DNA of 64,000 nucleotides from Nostoc sp. TCL240-02 (GCF_013343235.1 NZ_CP040094.1:7249001-7313000); one strand, 5' to 3'. Counted from the first letter of the stretch, positions 19,701 to 28,053 are shown. Program-made: numbers and translations. Notes: a model not told the origin generated them from the letters alone.

Positions 19701-20411
19701 TGTCCAATGAATAATTTCTTGCAGTATTGCTTGTGGTTGACTGATTACTCCCTTTACTCCTTGAAGTAGAGGAGTAGCTTCATGTAGTTGAAAGCCGTGT
19801 AACTCAATTGCTTTACCAAGGTTAAAGGGTGTACGGCCTTTATCAGCGATGAGGTCGGAAGGACTAGCTACACCAAATAGCGCAAATCCCAAGCGATTAA
19901 AATTTGAATTCTCTGGTCGCTGGTTATAGCATTGACGAATCCAAGCAAAAAAGTCGTTAATTGGGAAACTCAAACTAAGCAGACTATCAATCTCATCAAT
20001 AAAGATGAAAATACGTTCGGCTTTGGCGTTTGGCAGTAAAACTTCTTCAATAAAAGAGTGGAGTTTTTGTACTGAGGAAATGCCTTTTTGCATCTCCCAC
20101 CAATGTTTAAAGTTGATCTGTTCTGCTAAATTTAAGCTGTAGAACAAGCTGATAATGATGCCTTTGTACCATTGTTCTGGTGTAGTATCCTCAATACCTA
20201 AGATGGTCATATCCAAATAAACACAGCTATAGCCTTCTTCTCTAAGACGATAACTGGTGCGCTGTAGTAAGGATGACTTACCCATCTGGCGAGAGTTGAA
20301 AACGTAACAAAAATCCCCAGTTTTCAGGCTAGTATAAAGTTTTTCGTCTGCGTCACGGATAACATACGTGGGATCGTCACTGCGGAGACTACCTCCTACT
20401 TGGTATCTCAT
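16743..20411 (-). CDS. AAA-like NTPase with 14 WD40 repeats
   Basis: 1222 residues. N-terminal AAA-like NTPase domain (about 1-330) with the P-loop RQMGKSSLLQ (residues 41-50) and the FIDEIDSLL Walker B. A membrane-proximal coiled coil and one transmembrane segment (about 505-530, LLVAVCIGLLVSSILG) follow. The C-terminal half has 14 WD40 blades with VKLWKRDG/FSPDGQ motifs, enough for two seven-bladed propellers. Cyanobacteria carry many such NTPase-WD40 proteins, of unclear signalling or scaffold role. Residues about 326-363 are a low-complexity GAGGQGGRG insertion encoded by a G-rich minisatellite. Residues about 1010-1017 come from a 24-nt insertion in a HIP1 site. Confidence 0.93.
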   Translation of the reverse strand: MRYQVGGSLRSDDPTYVIRDADEKLYTSLKTGDFCYVFNSRQMGKSSLLQRTSYRLREEGYSCVYLDMTILGIEDTTPEQWYKGIIISLFYSLNLAEQINFKHWWEMQKGISSVQKLHSFIEEVLLPNAKAERIFIFIDEIDSLLSLSFPINDFFAWIRQCYNQRPENSNFNRLGFALFGVASPSDLIADKGRTPFNLGKAIELHGFQLHEATPLLQGVKGVISQPQAILQEIIHWTEGQPFLTQKLCNLVIQLATENATGMISLAPGTEAFWIEQLVKTHIIQNWQSQDEPEHLRTIRDRLLFNELQAGRLLSIYQKVLQAEEALGQGAGGQGGRGAGGQGGRGDEFSSLLLRPSAPSPLNSVPIDDSREQTELLLSGLVEKHNGYLKIKNPIYRSVFNAEWVLKQLDNLRPYSQTFNAWVASGYKDESRLLRGQALKDTQNWIQGKSLSDWDYQFLAASQECEQREVQTVLEAARAKEVEARLAQEQKTAKFQRFLLVAVCIGLLVSSILGVGSFIMYRQTKRSESQAKSSEIRALVSSSVGLFASQRRLDALVEAIKAKDRLHKLGTTNSNLALQVENALRQAVYGADEYNRFSDHTASVMAVDVSPDSSLIASASIDNTVKLWQCDGTEVATLKGHKGAVRAVDFSSDGQILASVGEDGTIKLWKLDGTLLKTFKGHTASVWGVAFSPDGQFLASASWDATVKLWKRDGTLLKTFQGSKGAFWGIAFSPDGQTIAATSLDRTVKLWKRDDSGWQNAKPLQTLQGHTAWVVGVAFSPDGETIASASEDRTVKLWRRDSISKSYRLDKTLQGHDAGISGVAFSPDGQTIASASLDKTIKLWNIDGTELRTLRGHSASVWGVTFSPDGSFIASAGAENMVRLWQSQNPFQKSIIAHKAGIWSIAIASDSSTIATTSHENMVKFWSRQGKLLKTITESKGEVSEVSFSGDDKLIALFTSDDSVKIKKRDGTLIASYKYLHSKVTSGVLSPDGQTIAMAGVDKNIQIWQRDRLWRGVAHRTATLQILKGHQAEVWHVVFSPDGQLVGSASSDTTAKLWTLDGNLFRTLVGHSAAVWRVVFSQDSKMLATGSGDNTVKLWTLDGKLLNTFKGHKAAIWGIAFTPDGKIVASGSVDASIKLWKLDGTELTTLTGHTAAIRVVAISPDGTLLVSGGDDNTLILWNLQRILNLDVLNYGCTLVQDYLKTNTAVEQGDRSLCNMRKSK
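17360..17383 (+). repeat. 24-nt insertion inside a HIP1 site (SDR5-like)
   Basis: GCGAT (17355-17359), then 24 inserted bases, then CGC (17384-17386). Removing the 24 bases restores the octamer GCGATCGC and the normal WD40 blade spacing (WQRDRTATLQILKGH). The insertion adds eight residues in frame to an inter-strand loop. The insert contains CCAGAGG, shared in position with the second case at 52022. Confidence 0.8.
19380..19432 (-). repeat. G-rich minisatellite within the WD40 gene
   Basis: On the coding strand an array of GGGGGGCAG-type units encodes GAGGQGGRG repeats in the linker after the NTPase domain. The same sequence class recurs inside two other genes in this window and in one intergenic region. 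Confidence 0.8.
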
Positions 20412-20842
20412 ATTGAAGTGTAATTATCAAATACAGAGTTTACGTAAACAATAGCCGAAAATCTTTATTTTCGGCTAGAGGCAATTCATGAATTGTGCCT
20501 ACATTTCGTGTATATCTTTGCCAGGTTAGAATTTTTTTGCAGTTTGATTAAGCATTGCCATAAATGATAGTGATAGATGCCAACGTAGCAGGAGTTGGGA
20601 GGATATAAAATAAAAGCGTCTGGGATAACTCTACAAGACTCGTGTGTAAGCCATGACTTACTAGGATAGAGGAATATAGGCGAGGTTTTCCAAATTTAAT
20701 CAACAGGAAATTTGTTTTATTCTCTGCATAAATTAATTAAAAGAGGATGAAAGATAATTAAGCTGGTAGTGGAAGATAAGCACTCCACAAAACAAAAAAT
20801 TTATAAGCCTCATTATGATTATGGGGTACGAGGTAATTAAGT
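20412..20842. other. Divergent intergenic region
   Basis: About 430 bases between the divergent WD40 and VOC genes. It should hold both promoters. No coding frame or RNA gene is evident. Confidence 0.45.
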
Positions 20843-21304
20843 ATGATTCATCACATATCTATTTCTGTTAAAAACCCCCAGCATGTTGCCGAGGTTTTAG
20901 CTGAAGTCTTGAATGGCCAAGCTTTTCCCTTTTTTCCTCACCCAGGCAGCTATATGGTTTTTCCACTTGACGAATATGGAACAGGAATTGAAGTTTACCC
21001 ATTAAAAACTCAGCTAATGCCTGGTGAAGGAGATAACCAGTGTACATTTGCAGAAAATCCTACTTCTTCTGGGTTCACAGCTACTCATGCAGCAATTTCA
21101 GTTTCTTCTAGTCAAGAAAAAATTGAGTTAATTGGTAAACGTGAAGGTTGGAGAGTGTTACGTTGTAACCGCGATTCTTTTTTTAATGTTATTGAGTTCT
21201 GGTTGGAAAACACAGTCATGATAGAACTACTTACACCGGAAATGTCGGCTCAATATTTGGCAGTAACGCAGCCAGAAAATTTGAAGAAAGTTTTTAATTC
21301 ATAA
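20843..21304 (+). CDS. VOC-superfamily (glyoxalase-like) protein
   Basis: 153 residues starting MIHHISISVKNPQHVAEVLAE, the typical beta-alpha opening of vicinal-oxygen-chelate folds, with a repeated module in the second half (THAAISVSSS). It is a single-domain protein that may bind a metal and a small ligand. The function cannot be specified. Monocistronic. Confidence 0.65.
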   Translation: MIHHISISVKNPQHVAEVLAEVLNGQAFPFFPHPGSYMVFPLDEYGTGIEVYPLKTQLMPGEGDNQCTFAENPTSSGFTATHAAISVSSSQEKIELIGKREGWRVLRCNRDSFFNVIEFWLENTVMIELLTPEMSAQYLAVTQPENLKKVFNS

Positions 21305-21816
21305 CTCTGTTACTGCTCATTTCAAAAAAACTATTAACTAATTTAAAATTGGGCGTTGCATAAATTTGGGATGAATGGTGATTGGAACCATTGAAAACTT
21401 CTTACAAATTGAGCTAAATCATCCCATTATTCAGCAACGCCTAAAATTGTTAGCGTAGCTTCTCGTAGAGAAGTGAAGAGAATTCCAAACTCTTATTTAG
21501 AGACGTTCCAACAAAAAAATATACCATTGTAAGGGCAATTGGGCAATTCATATAGATGCAAGCGGCTACTCTACAAGTTCTCCAACGGAGTAGCCGGAGG
21601 GTATTCTCCCTATGTAAATAAAGCACACCCTTACATAGAATTGGTATCAGCAGTATTGATTTTTGAAAAAGAGGGCGTTTTCAATTTTACTCTCACCCTC
21701 TTCTTATGTATTAACTTTTTGGATGAAAATTTAGCAAGTGCAATTTTTCAATTTATTCCACCCTAGTAACCTGTTGTGGTGTAGAAAATTAAAAAACAAT
21801 GTCTTACACTAACATC
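21305..21816. other. Intergenic region with MITE
   Basis: About 510 bases without a convincing gene; a 75-codon open frame at 21539-21766 looks spurious. It contains the 90-bp MITE (separate entry) and a short TTAGCGTAGCTTCTCGTAGAG stretch near 21450-21470 of small-dispersed-repeat character. Confidence 0.5.
21352..21441. mobile_element. 90-bp MITE with 8-bp target duplication
   Basis: Terminal inverted repeats of 23 bases (21352-21374 and 21419-21441) begin GGCGTTGC and end GGGATGA, with 18 of 23 matches. The element is flanked by perfect 8-base direct repeats TAAAATTG (21344-21351 and 21442-21449). It has no coding capacity. This is the layout of a non-autonomous miniature transposon mobilised in trans. 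Confidence 0.92.
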
Positions 21817-22095
21817 TCAGTAATTTTTTGGATTTTTACTTGAGTGAATAGCTTTATTCAAATCCTGGAGCAAGTCTTCTTCCGCATCCCGCTCTTCCTT
21901 GAGTTCTCTAATCATTTCCTGACTAGAACCAATTAGTAAACCAGCAACTGCACCTACAAGGACGTATTTTTGCTCCAAATCTTGATACATTTGACTCGTG
22001 TAGGGGCAAGGAAGTAAATTAGCAGCAATAAAACCAATTCCTGCACCCAAAAATACCGTCACAAAGCCAGAGAAAGCGATCAGTTTAGCATTCAT
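21817..22095 (-). CDS. Small conserved membrane protein
   Basis: 92 residues with two hydrophobic segments (about 5-28, FSGFVTVFLGAGIGFIAANL, and 45-60) and an acidic, charged C-terminal region (EMIRELKEERDAEEDLLQDL) that may be helical or coiled. I do not recognise a functional family. It lies between a VOC gene and a BMP-family lipoprotein gene without close operon partners. Confidence 0.6.
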   Translation of the reverse strand: MNAKLIAFSGFVTVFLGAGIGFIAANLLPCPYTSQMYQDLEQKYVLVGAVAGLLIGSSQEMIRELKEERDAEEDLLQDLNKAIHSSKNPKNY

Positions 22096-22387
22096 TTGCT
22101 TTGCTCCAATGCTTATAACTTTGCTAAATTATTAGAAGATACTCTACATTGTCTCCGCACTTGCCGAAGTTGCTACTTAATCTTTACCTCTTGTAATAGT
22201 AGATAGAGTGGAGCGATGAGTGAGATGAAAAGAATAACTCCCAACTCCTAACTTTTTATTCTTAACTTTCTATGGCGGTTTGCGATCGCATGGAGCGTAG
22301 ATAATTTGTAGGGTAGTATCTGAACTTCTCCTATGATTGCCGTTTCTCTATAAGACACTAGGTTAACGCTAACGGTGGAATTGCTTA

Positions 22388-23530
22388 CTATAGTTTCCTC
22401 TGGGGAATTGACCCTTCAACTCCCTCAACATACCAATCCATCGCCAATTGTCCTCGATCTTCCAACACCTTACCATTTGGAACTCGCACCACCCCTTTTT
22501 GGTCTTTCATCGGGCCATCAAAAGGATGTGCAGTACCCTGAATAAACTCATCGCGCTTCGCATTCACTAGTTGTTGTACCTCTACCGGAATCACCTGATT
22601 CATCGGCGAAATATCCACCATTCCTTGACCAATGCCATCCCAAACGTTTTGAGGTTTCCAAGTATTACTCATTACAGCCAAGGCTTTATCCGTATAGAAC
22701 TTGCCCCATCTGTTAATAACTGATGTCAGGTGGGCTTTTTGAGCAAACTTGCTCATATCACTGTTGTAGCCAAAAGCATAAATGCCTTTTTCCTCAGCTA
22801 ATTGGACAACAGCGCCAGAGTCGGTATGCTGGGTCAGTACATCTGCACCTGAATTGACCAAAGCAATAGCTGCTTCTCTTTCTTTAGCTGGATCGTACCA
22901 ACTTTGTACCCAAAGTACCTTAACTTTTGCTTGGGGATTTGTTAAGCGCATTCCTTGTGTAAATGCACTGATTCCCCGAATTACTTCTGGGATTGGGTAT
23001 GCGCCAATAAAACCAACTACATTTGATTTTGTCATTTTGCCAGCAATCATGCCGGTTAAGTAACGCGGTTCTTCAAAACGTCCTAGATAAGTGCCGACAT
23101 TGGCAGCACGTTTGTATCCTGCACAATGTTCAAAGATAACATCACTAAAGTCTTTAGCGACTTTAATTGTTGGGTTCATATACCCAAAGGAAGTAGTAAA
23201 AATCAACTTGTTACCATCTAATGCTAGTTGGCGAATTATCCTTTCAGCATCAGCACCTTCATTGACATTTTCGACAAAGGTAGTTTTTACCTTATCGTTA
23301 AGATTGGCTTCCATATCTCTGCGACCTAAATCATGGGCATAAGTCCAACCAAAATTACCCACAGGCCCCACATAAACAAATCCCACCTTGAGAGGTTCAT
23401 TTACCGCCACAGGCGACGCTGAGGGAGAAACCTCACCTGGCAATTTGGAATTTTTGCCTTGAACACAACTCGTTAAAGCAAAACTAGATCCTGCTAAAGT
23501 GGCATACTTTAGAAAATTCCGACGATCCAT
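22388..23530 (-). CDS. BMP-family (nucleoside-type) substrate-binding lipoprotein
   Basis: 380 residues. It has a twin-arginine-like signal (MDRRNFLKYATLAG) and a lipobox ending LTSC, so it is exported and lipid-anchored. The mature part fits the PnrA/BMP family of periplasmic binding proteins (LKVGFVYVGPVGNFGWTYAHD, NVNEGADAERIIRQLA, GFIGAYPIPEVIRG). Family members bind nucleosides or related ligands for ABC importers. No permease or ATPase genes are adjacent, so its partner is elsewhere. Confidence 0.9.
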   Translation of the reverse strand: MDRRNFLKYATLAGSSFALTSCVQGKNSKLPGEVSPSASPVAVNEPLKVGFVYVGPVGNFGWTYAHDLGRRDMEANLNDKVKTTFVENVNEGADAERIIRQLALDGNKLIFTTSFGYMNPTIKVAKDFSDVIFEHCAGYKRAANVGTYLGRFEEPRYLTGMIAGKMTKSNVVGFIGAYPIPEVIRGISAFTQGMRLTNPQAKVKVLWVQSWYDPAKEREAAIALVNSGADVLTQHTDSGAVVQLAEEKGIYAFGYNSDMSKFAQKAHLTSVINRWGKFYTDKALAVMSNTWKPQNVWDGIGQGMVDISPMNQVIPVEVQQLVNAKRDEFIQGTAHPFDGPMKDQKGVVRVPNGKVLEDRGQLAMDWYVEGVEGSIPQRKL

Positions 23531-23766
23531 ATTTTCTTGATGGGGTTTAGTTGCTGAAAAATATTTTTCTGATTTCTAGTAACGACAGATACACTCTTGA
23601 CTTAATTTTAGCTTTTGTTTTTTGCCGTTAACTTACTACCAAAAGAAATCAAATAATGGTTGATATTATACAAAAGCACAATACTTTTTAATAAAAAGAA
23701 GGGAATGAGGTAGAAGCATTAATAACCAATGTCCAATGCCCAATTTTACGAATCTGGAGGTTTTTA

Positions 23767-25266
23767 ATGAATTTATTTGAGCTTTTAGCAGGGGAAGACA
23801 ATCATTCAGCCCTCGTTACACCTGGGGGGCGATCGCTAACTTATAAGCAATTGCGCGAGAATATTGTTGAACTCGTATCCCAACTCAACAGCTTTGGATT
23901 GAAACGGGGAGAACGCATAGCCATTGCCATGACTAACGGTTCACCAATGGCTATTACCTTTTTGGCTGCCGCTCTGTGTGGCACGGCTGCACCCCTAAAT
24001 CCCAAATACAAACAAGACGAATTTGCCTTTTACTACGAAGATACTCAGGCAAATGCCCTGATTACCTTGTCTGATGAACCAGAAGCAGCGATCGCCGCCG
24101 TCACACCCAATATGATGGTGATTAATGCCAAGGTAAACACTGACGGCACATTGAGCTTTGAATTAGTCAAAACAGGCTCAAAACCAATTGAATCATCGAA
24201 TCCCGCACCCCCCAACGCCGACGATCTGGCAATGATTCTTCACACTAGCGGCACTACCAGCCGTCCGAAGCGTGTGCCGATTCGTCATCGCAATTTAATC
24301 GCCTCAGCCAACAACATTATTATTGCTTACTCACTCACAGCAGCCGACACTACACTTTGTTTAATGCCCCTGTTTCATGTTCACGGATTGGTGGGTTGTT
24401 TGCTGTCAACCCTAGTATCGGGCGGCACACTAATTTGTCCCAATGGTTTTAATGCCCTGGAGTTTTGGAAACTAGTAGATACCTACAAACCTACCTGGTA
24501 CTCCGCAGCGCCAACCATGCACCAGACAATTTTGGCCCGCGCTAGCCGCAACACAGAAATTGTCCAAGCTAATCGCTTTCGTTTCATTCGCTCTAGTAGT
24601 GCTTCTTTGCCCCCAATTATTATTGAACAGTTAGAGGCAACTCTTAATACTCCTGTGGTGGAATCTTACAGCATGACTGAAGCATCCCACTTAATGACTA
24701 CCAACCCCCTACCGCCAAAAGAGCGAAAACCAGGTAGTGTTGGTTATGGCTTTGGTGTGGATGTCGGCATTATGGATTCTGAAGGCAACCTATTATCTCA
24801 GGGAAGCTTGGGTGAGGTAGTAGTCAAAGCACCTAATGTCATTGATGGTTACGAAAACAACCCAGAAGCCAACGCCACAGCTTTTGTCAACGGTTGGTTC
24901 CGCACAGGAGATCAGGGTACTGTGGATGCAGACGGCTATCTCCGCTTGACTGGACGTATTAAAGAATTAATTAACCGGGGTGGGGAAAAAATTTCTCCTT
25001 TAGAAGTGGATGATGTTTTGCTGCGCCATCCCGCCGTCGCCGAAGCTTTAGCTTTTGCCGTCCCCCATAAATCTTTAGGTGAAGATATCCACGCTGCTGT
25101 TGTCCTTAAGGGAAAAGTTGACGAAAAAGAACTTTCAGCCCACTGTTCAACATTGTTGGCAGACTTCAAAGTTCCGAAGCAAATTCACATTTTAGATCAA
25201 CTACCTCGTGGTGCTACGGGGAAACTGCAACGGTTAGCTATGGCGAAATTGCTTAACATCGGCTAA
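23767..25266 (+). CDS. AMP-forming acyl-CoA ligase (oxalyl-CoA synthetase-like)
   Basis: 499 residues of the ANL adenylating superfamily. ATP-binding motif ILHTSGTTSRPKRVPIRH (about 155-172), then MPLFHVHGL, SYSMTEASH, the core motif NGWFRTGDQGTVDADGYL and the catalytic lysine region PRGATGKLQRLA at the C-terminus. The compact length and the HTSGTTSRPK sequence resemble oxalate-CoA ligases and short-chain fatty acid ligases; the substrate cannot be decided. A GAGG-type ribosome site precedes the ATG. The next gene begins 40 bases later on the same strand. Confidence 0.88.
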   Translation: MNLFELLAGEDNHSALVTPGGRSLTYKQLRENIVELVSQLNSFGLKRGERIAIAMTNGSPMAITFLAAALCGTAAPLNPKYKQDEFAFYYEDTQANALITLSDEPEAAIAAVTPNMMVINAKVNTDGTLSFELVKTGSKPIESSNPAPPNADDLAMILHTSGTTSRPKRVPIRHRNLIASANNIIIAYSLTAADTTLCLMPLFHVHGLVGCLLSTLVSGGTLICPNGFNALEFWKLVDTYKPTWYSAAPTMHQTILARASRNTEIVQANRFRFIRSSSASLPPIIIEQLEATLNTPVVESYSMTEASHLMTTNPLPPKERKPGSVGYGFGVDVGIMDSEGNLLSQGSLGEVVVKAPNVIDGYENNPEANATAFVNGWFRTGDQGTVDADGYLRLTGRIKELINRGGEKISPLEVDDVLLRHPAVAEALAFAVPHKSLGEDIHAAVVLKGKVDEKELSAHCSTLLADFKVPKQIHILDQLPRGATGKLQRLAMAKLLNIG

Positions 25267-25306
25267 ATCAGCGATACACTAAGGAAAATTCCTTGAGGAA
25301 GCGTTA

Positions 25307-25696
25307 ATGGCACGGTCAAACGGGGTTCAAACTGAAATGTCTGCACAGGAATTGCCTACAATCTCAGATGAAGATACAGTGACAGTTGAAGATTTGCCGG
25401 AACAAGTAGAGGATGTGCAGGATATTGACGACATCTTGAACTCACTCAAAACCTTGCTCAGTAGCCTAGAAAAGCTCCAAAAAGTCCGGCAGGAAGTGGG
25501 CGACATCAAACCGTTAATTGGGCGGATGCTTGATGGAGAACTGGTTGCTGGTGAAGAACTTGAGCAACTCAAGGCAGGTGTGAGCAGTCTTTCTCGCCTT
25601 GTTCGCGCTTATAATGACCATCAAATAGCGTTGGCTAAAGCCCAACCTGCAAGAAATTTGCTAGATCAAGTCCTTAAAGAGCGGAAAGCTAATTGA
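25307..25696 (+). CDS. Acidic coiled-coil protein, unknown function
   Basis: 129 residues, acidic at the start (EDTVTVEDLPEQVEDVQDIDD), then a long helical stretch (SLKTLLSSLEKLQKVRQEVG) and a basic end (VLKERKAN). No signal or membrane segment. It closely follows the acyl-CoA ligase and is probably co-transcribed. A strong terminator follows. Confidence 0.65.
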   Translation: MARSNGVQTEMSAQELPTISDEDTVTVEDLPEQVEDVQDIDDILNSLKTLLSSLEKLQKVRQEVGDIKPLIGRMLDGELVAGEELEQLKAGVSSLSRLVRAYNDHQIALAKAQPARNLLDQVLKERKAN

Positions 25697-25703
25697 AATA
25701 AGC

Positions 25704-25744
25704 AGCGATCGCATTTTTTAATTTCAGGAAATGCGATCGCTTTT
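25704..25744 (+). terminator. Intrinsic terminator built from HIP1 sites
   Basis: A 13-base perfect inverted repeat (AGCGATCGCATTT at 25704-25716 and its complement at 25729-25741), 12-base loop, then a T run. Both arms contain a HIP1 octamer. It ends the acyl-CoA ligase/coiled-coil transcript. Confidence 0.85.
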
Positions 25745-25834
25745 AGGTATGTCTAGGATCGCAAGGTAAAATCATTAAACTAAGTATGGTATTGTACTCT
25801 ACTTACTATTGATATTTTTCTCAATAATTAGCTA

Positions 25835-25853
25835 ATAACCTATTTTAGGTTAT
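25835..25853. promoter_or_regulatory. Palindromic operator overlapping the methylase -10
   Basis: ATAACCTA and TAGGTTAT form an 8-base perfect inverted repeat around three bases, and a TATAAT hexamer begins at 25851 inside it. It lies 42 bases before the methylase ATG. Half-sites AACCTA/TAGGTT recur upstream of the XRE gene (28013-28053), suggesting a controller-protein operator. Confidence 0.6.
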
Positions 25854-25894
25854 AATCACCAGAGTTGAATATTACTTGCAAGGTGGGTATCGTC

Positions 25895-27004
25895 ATGAAG
25901 ACTAATAGAGAGAATCTACCCTTAGACCAGATTCTCTTAGAGGATAGCTTACAACTGCTCAGTAATCTGCCAGATCAATGTGTTGACTTAGTTGTATCTT
26001 CCCCACCTTATAATCTAGGCAAAGAATACGAATCAAGGCAGGCTCTTGATATTTATTTGAAAGAACAAACAGCCGTTCTGCTTGAATGTAGCCGGATTCT
26101 GAAAAACACAGGTTCGCTATTTTGGCAAGTTGGTGCTTTTTCCGATCGAGGAATGCTGATTCCTCTGGATATTCGCTTTTTTCCGATTTTAGAATCATGC
26201 AGATTAATTCCTCGCAACCGAATTATATGGGCTAGGCAACATGGTCTTCATGCCCAAAAAAAGTTTTCTTGTAGACATGAAACTCTTCTTTGGTTTACTA
26301 AATCAGATAACTATAAATTTAATCTCGATCCTGTTAGAGTTCCCCAAAAGTATCAAAATAAGAAACATTATCGGGGAAATCGGAAGGGAGAACTTTCATG
26401 CAATCCAGAAGGAAAAAATCCTGGTGATATTTGTCTATTTCGGAATGTTAAACATAACCATGAAGAACAAACGATACATCCCTGTCAATTTCCAGAAGAC
26501 TTGGTAGCTAGAATTATATTAGCTACAACTAACAAAAATGATATTGTTTTAGATCCCTTTATGGGATCTGGTACTACGGGAGTGGTTGCAAGAGATTATG
26601 AACGCCATTTTATCGGATCAGAAATTGAACTAAAATATCATCAAGTTGCGTTGCGTCGTCTCAGTGGCAATCCAGATACAAATGGCTGTTTTCCAAATTT
26701 AAAAACTTTGCGGGATTATGTGGGAAAAACTGGTAAATCTATTGATAAATTTAACTTTGATGTGCAAATAGGAAATAAAGCTTCAGAACGCAGCAAAGCA
26801 AAAATTTATCCAGAAGAGTATCACTTGCAAGAAATGGAAGATAGATTAATCTATGAAGAATCTGCTTTTGCAGCTAATCTAAGAGGTGAAGAAATTCCAG
26901 TAGATAAAAAGATTAATGGTAATGGGAAAAAGACATCTTTGCAAAATCCACTAGTAAAAAAAGTAGAAGAAGTAGAACAAACTGAACTGAGATTATGGAG
27001 TTAA
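25895..27004 (+). CDS. Type II DNA methyltransferase (beta class, N4C or N6A)
   Basis: 369 residues from the ATG at 25895, which has an AAGGTGGG ribosome site; an in-frame TTG at 25865 is possible but weaker. The catalytic motif IV SPPY (residues 36-39) comes first and the SAM-binding FMGSGTT (near 228) after a target-recognition region, the beta-class order used by N4-cytosine and N6-adenine methylases. No inactivating change is seen. It is convergent with an XRE regulator and a broken BglII-like endonuclease (27016-27936). Confidence 0.9.
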   Translation: MKTNRENLPLDQILLEDSLQLLSNLPDQCVDLVVSSPPYNLGKEYESRQALDIYLKEQTAVLLECSRILKNTGSLFWQVGAFSDRGMLIPLDIRFFPILESCRLIPRNRIIWARQHGLHAQKKFSCRHETLLWFTKSDNYKFNLDPVRVPQKYQNKKHYRGNRKGELSCNPEGKNPGDICLFRNVKHNHEEQTIHPCQFPEDLVARIILATTNKNDIVLDPFMGSGTTGVVARDYERHFIGSEIELKYHQVALRRLSGNPDTNGCFPNLKTLRDYVGKTGKSIDKFNFDVQIGNKASERSKAKIYPEEYHLQEMEDRLIYEESAFAANLRGEEIPVDKKINGNGKKTSLQNPLVKKVEEVEQTELRLWS

Positions 27005-27015
27005 TAGATAAATTC

Positions 27016-27685
27016 TTACAATAAGCGAAGCAGACAACGACTACGGGCTGAACGTCCAGCAATGATTTCGCATTCACGACTAACTCTAGTATTCACAGTT
27101 CTATGAATATCTTTTAGATAAATACTCAGTCCAGATTATGGGTACTATTGTATTTTGTTGTTCAAATAATCCAACTAGTCTGATTGGTACATCAAAAACT
27201 TGGTTTTTAACTAAAGCTGTTAACTGATTAATAGCTTGTTCGTAATAAAGAGTGCTATTAGAAACAGGAAACATCAGAGCTTTTGTCACCAGAATTACCA
27301 AATTAGTCTGTTATCCAACAAATTCAGTTTTAGCTTTGAAGAACAATTCTGAGCGCAAAGTTTTATTGAGTATGAAGGGATAGTTAGAAAATTGAATTTC
27401 AATGATAATACCACTTTTAGCAAAATCAACGTCTGTACCTAAAAATCTATAAGGTGCTGGGATAGGTATATTTGATTGCCAACCATCATGAATAAAGGCT
27501 GCTTTAATGTATTCGTTTGTACCGACTGGATCGAATATTGCATTATCCTGAATACCAGCTTAATCTGAAGCCTTGATGTGCAAAGGCATTCTAGTGAGAG
27601 TAGTACTAATCTCATGCCATTCGTTCTTATATTGGCTATTAATGATTGTATCTGCCCCATTAAAGTCAACATATTGAATAATGAT
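27016..27685 (-). pseudogene. BglII/BstYI-type restriction endonuclease, inactivated
   Basis: Almost one frame, reading from 27685 to 27016, encodes a BglII-family endonuclease. The catalytic spacing D-x8-E-x-Q is present in VDFAKSGIIIEIQFSN, matching Asp84/Glu93/Gln95 of BglII as I recall. The gene carries two in-frame TAA stops (27562-27560 and 27313-27311). A four-base TTAT duplication near the C-terminus shifts phase; the conserved tail (NTRVSRECEIIAGRSARSRC) continues one frame over. An ATC sits where the ribosome-site spacing places the start codon. Its neighbour methylase and XRE gene are intact. Confidence 0.88.
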
Positions 27686-27687
27686 TG

Positions 27688-27936
27688 TTATATCTCCTTT
27701 TGATATTTCAGCAGTTCTTCGATAAAAGCAAGCGGATCTATTTCAAGGACTTGTGCAACTTGTAAAAATTCAATTATGTCAAGACGACGCTCTCCACGTT
27801 CATACTTTGATACATAGGATTGTGGAAGGTTTAGCTTTGCTGACAACTCTGCTTGAGTAAGCTTGGCAGCTTTGCGGGCCTCGATGAGTAGCTGGCGAAA
27901 CCGATTGTATTCTTCGCTGAAAACTGATTTAGGCAC
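27688..27936 (-). CDS. XRE-family controller (C protein-like)
   Basis: 82 residues, one helix-turn-helix domain (KLTQAELSAKLNLPQSYVSKYE) and a short C-terminal helix. It is the size and type of restriction-modification C proteins, which time the endonuclease after the methylase. It ends three bases before the expected endonuclease start and is transcribed with that pseudogene. A candidate operator lies about 77 bases upstream. The gene itself is intact. Confidence 0.88.
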   Translation of the reverse strand: MPKSVFSEEYNRFRQLLIEARKAAKLTQAELSAKLNLPQSYVSKYERGERRLDIIEFLQVAQVLEIDPLAFIEELLKYQKEI

Positions 27937-28012
27937 TTTAGCTTGCCTTTTTCTGGCGATGGTTTATTCGATCTCAATGAGAGTTAGTACATACAGCTAA
28001 ACTCTGTTAAAT

Positions 28013-28053
28013 TCTAAAACCTAATATGGGATAAACCCAAAATAGGTTTTAGA
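28013..28053. promoter_or_regulatory. Nested palindromic operator upstream of the XRE gene
   Basis: An 11-base perfect inverted repeat (TCTAAAACCTA at 28013-28023 with its complement at 28043-28053) surrounds a second small palindrome (TGGG, five bases, CCCA). It shares the AACCTA/TAGGTT half-sites with the methylase promoter palindrome. Confidence 0.6.

Noticed and set aside
21539..21766. 75-codon open frame after the MITE
   Set aside because: No ribosome site or conserved features; composition looks like translated intergenic AT-rich sequence.
27101..27301. 66-codon minus-strand open frame as a separate gene
   Set aside because: It is the C-terminal part of the broken BglII-like endonuclease lying after an internal stop, not an independent gene.
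27439..27672. 77-codon minus-strand open frame in the restriction locus
   Set aside because: Out-of-frame shadow of the endonuclease pseudogene.
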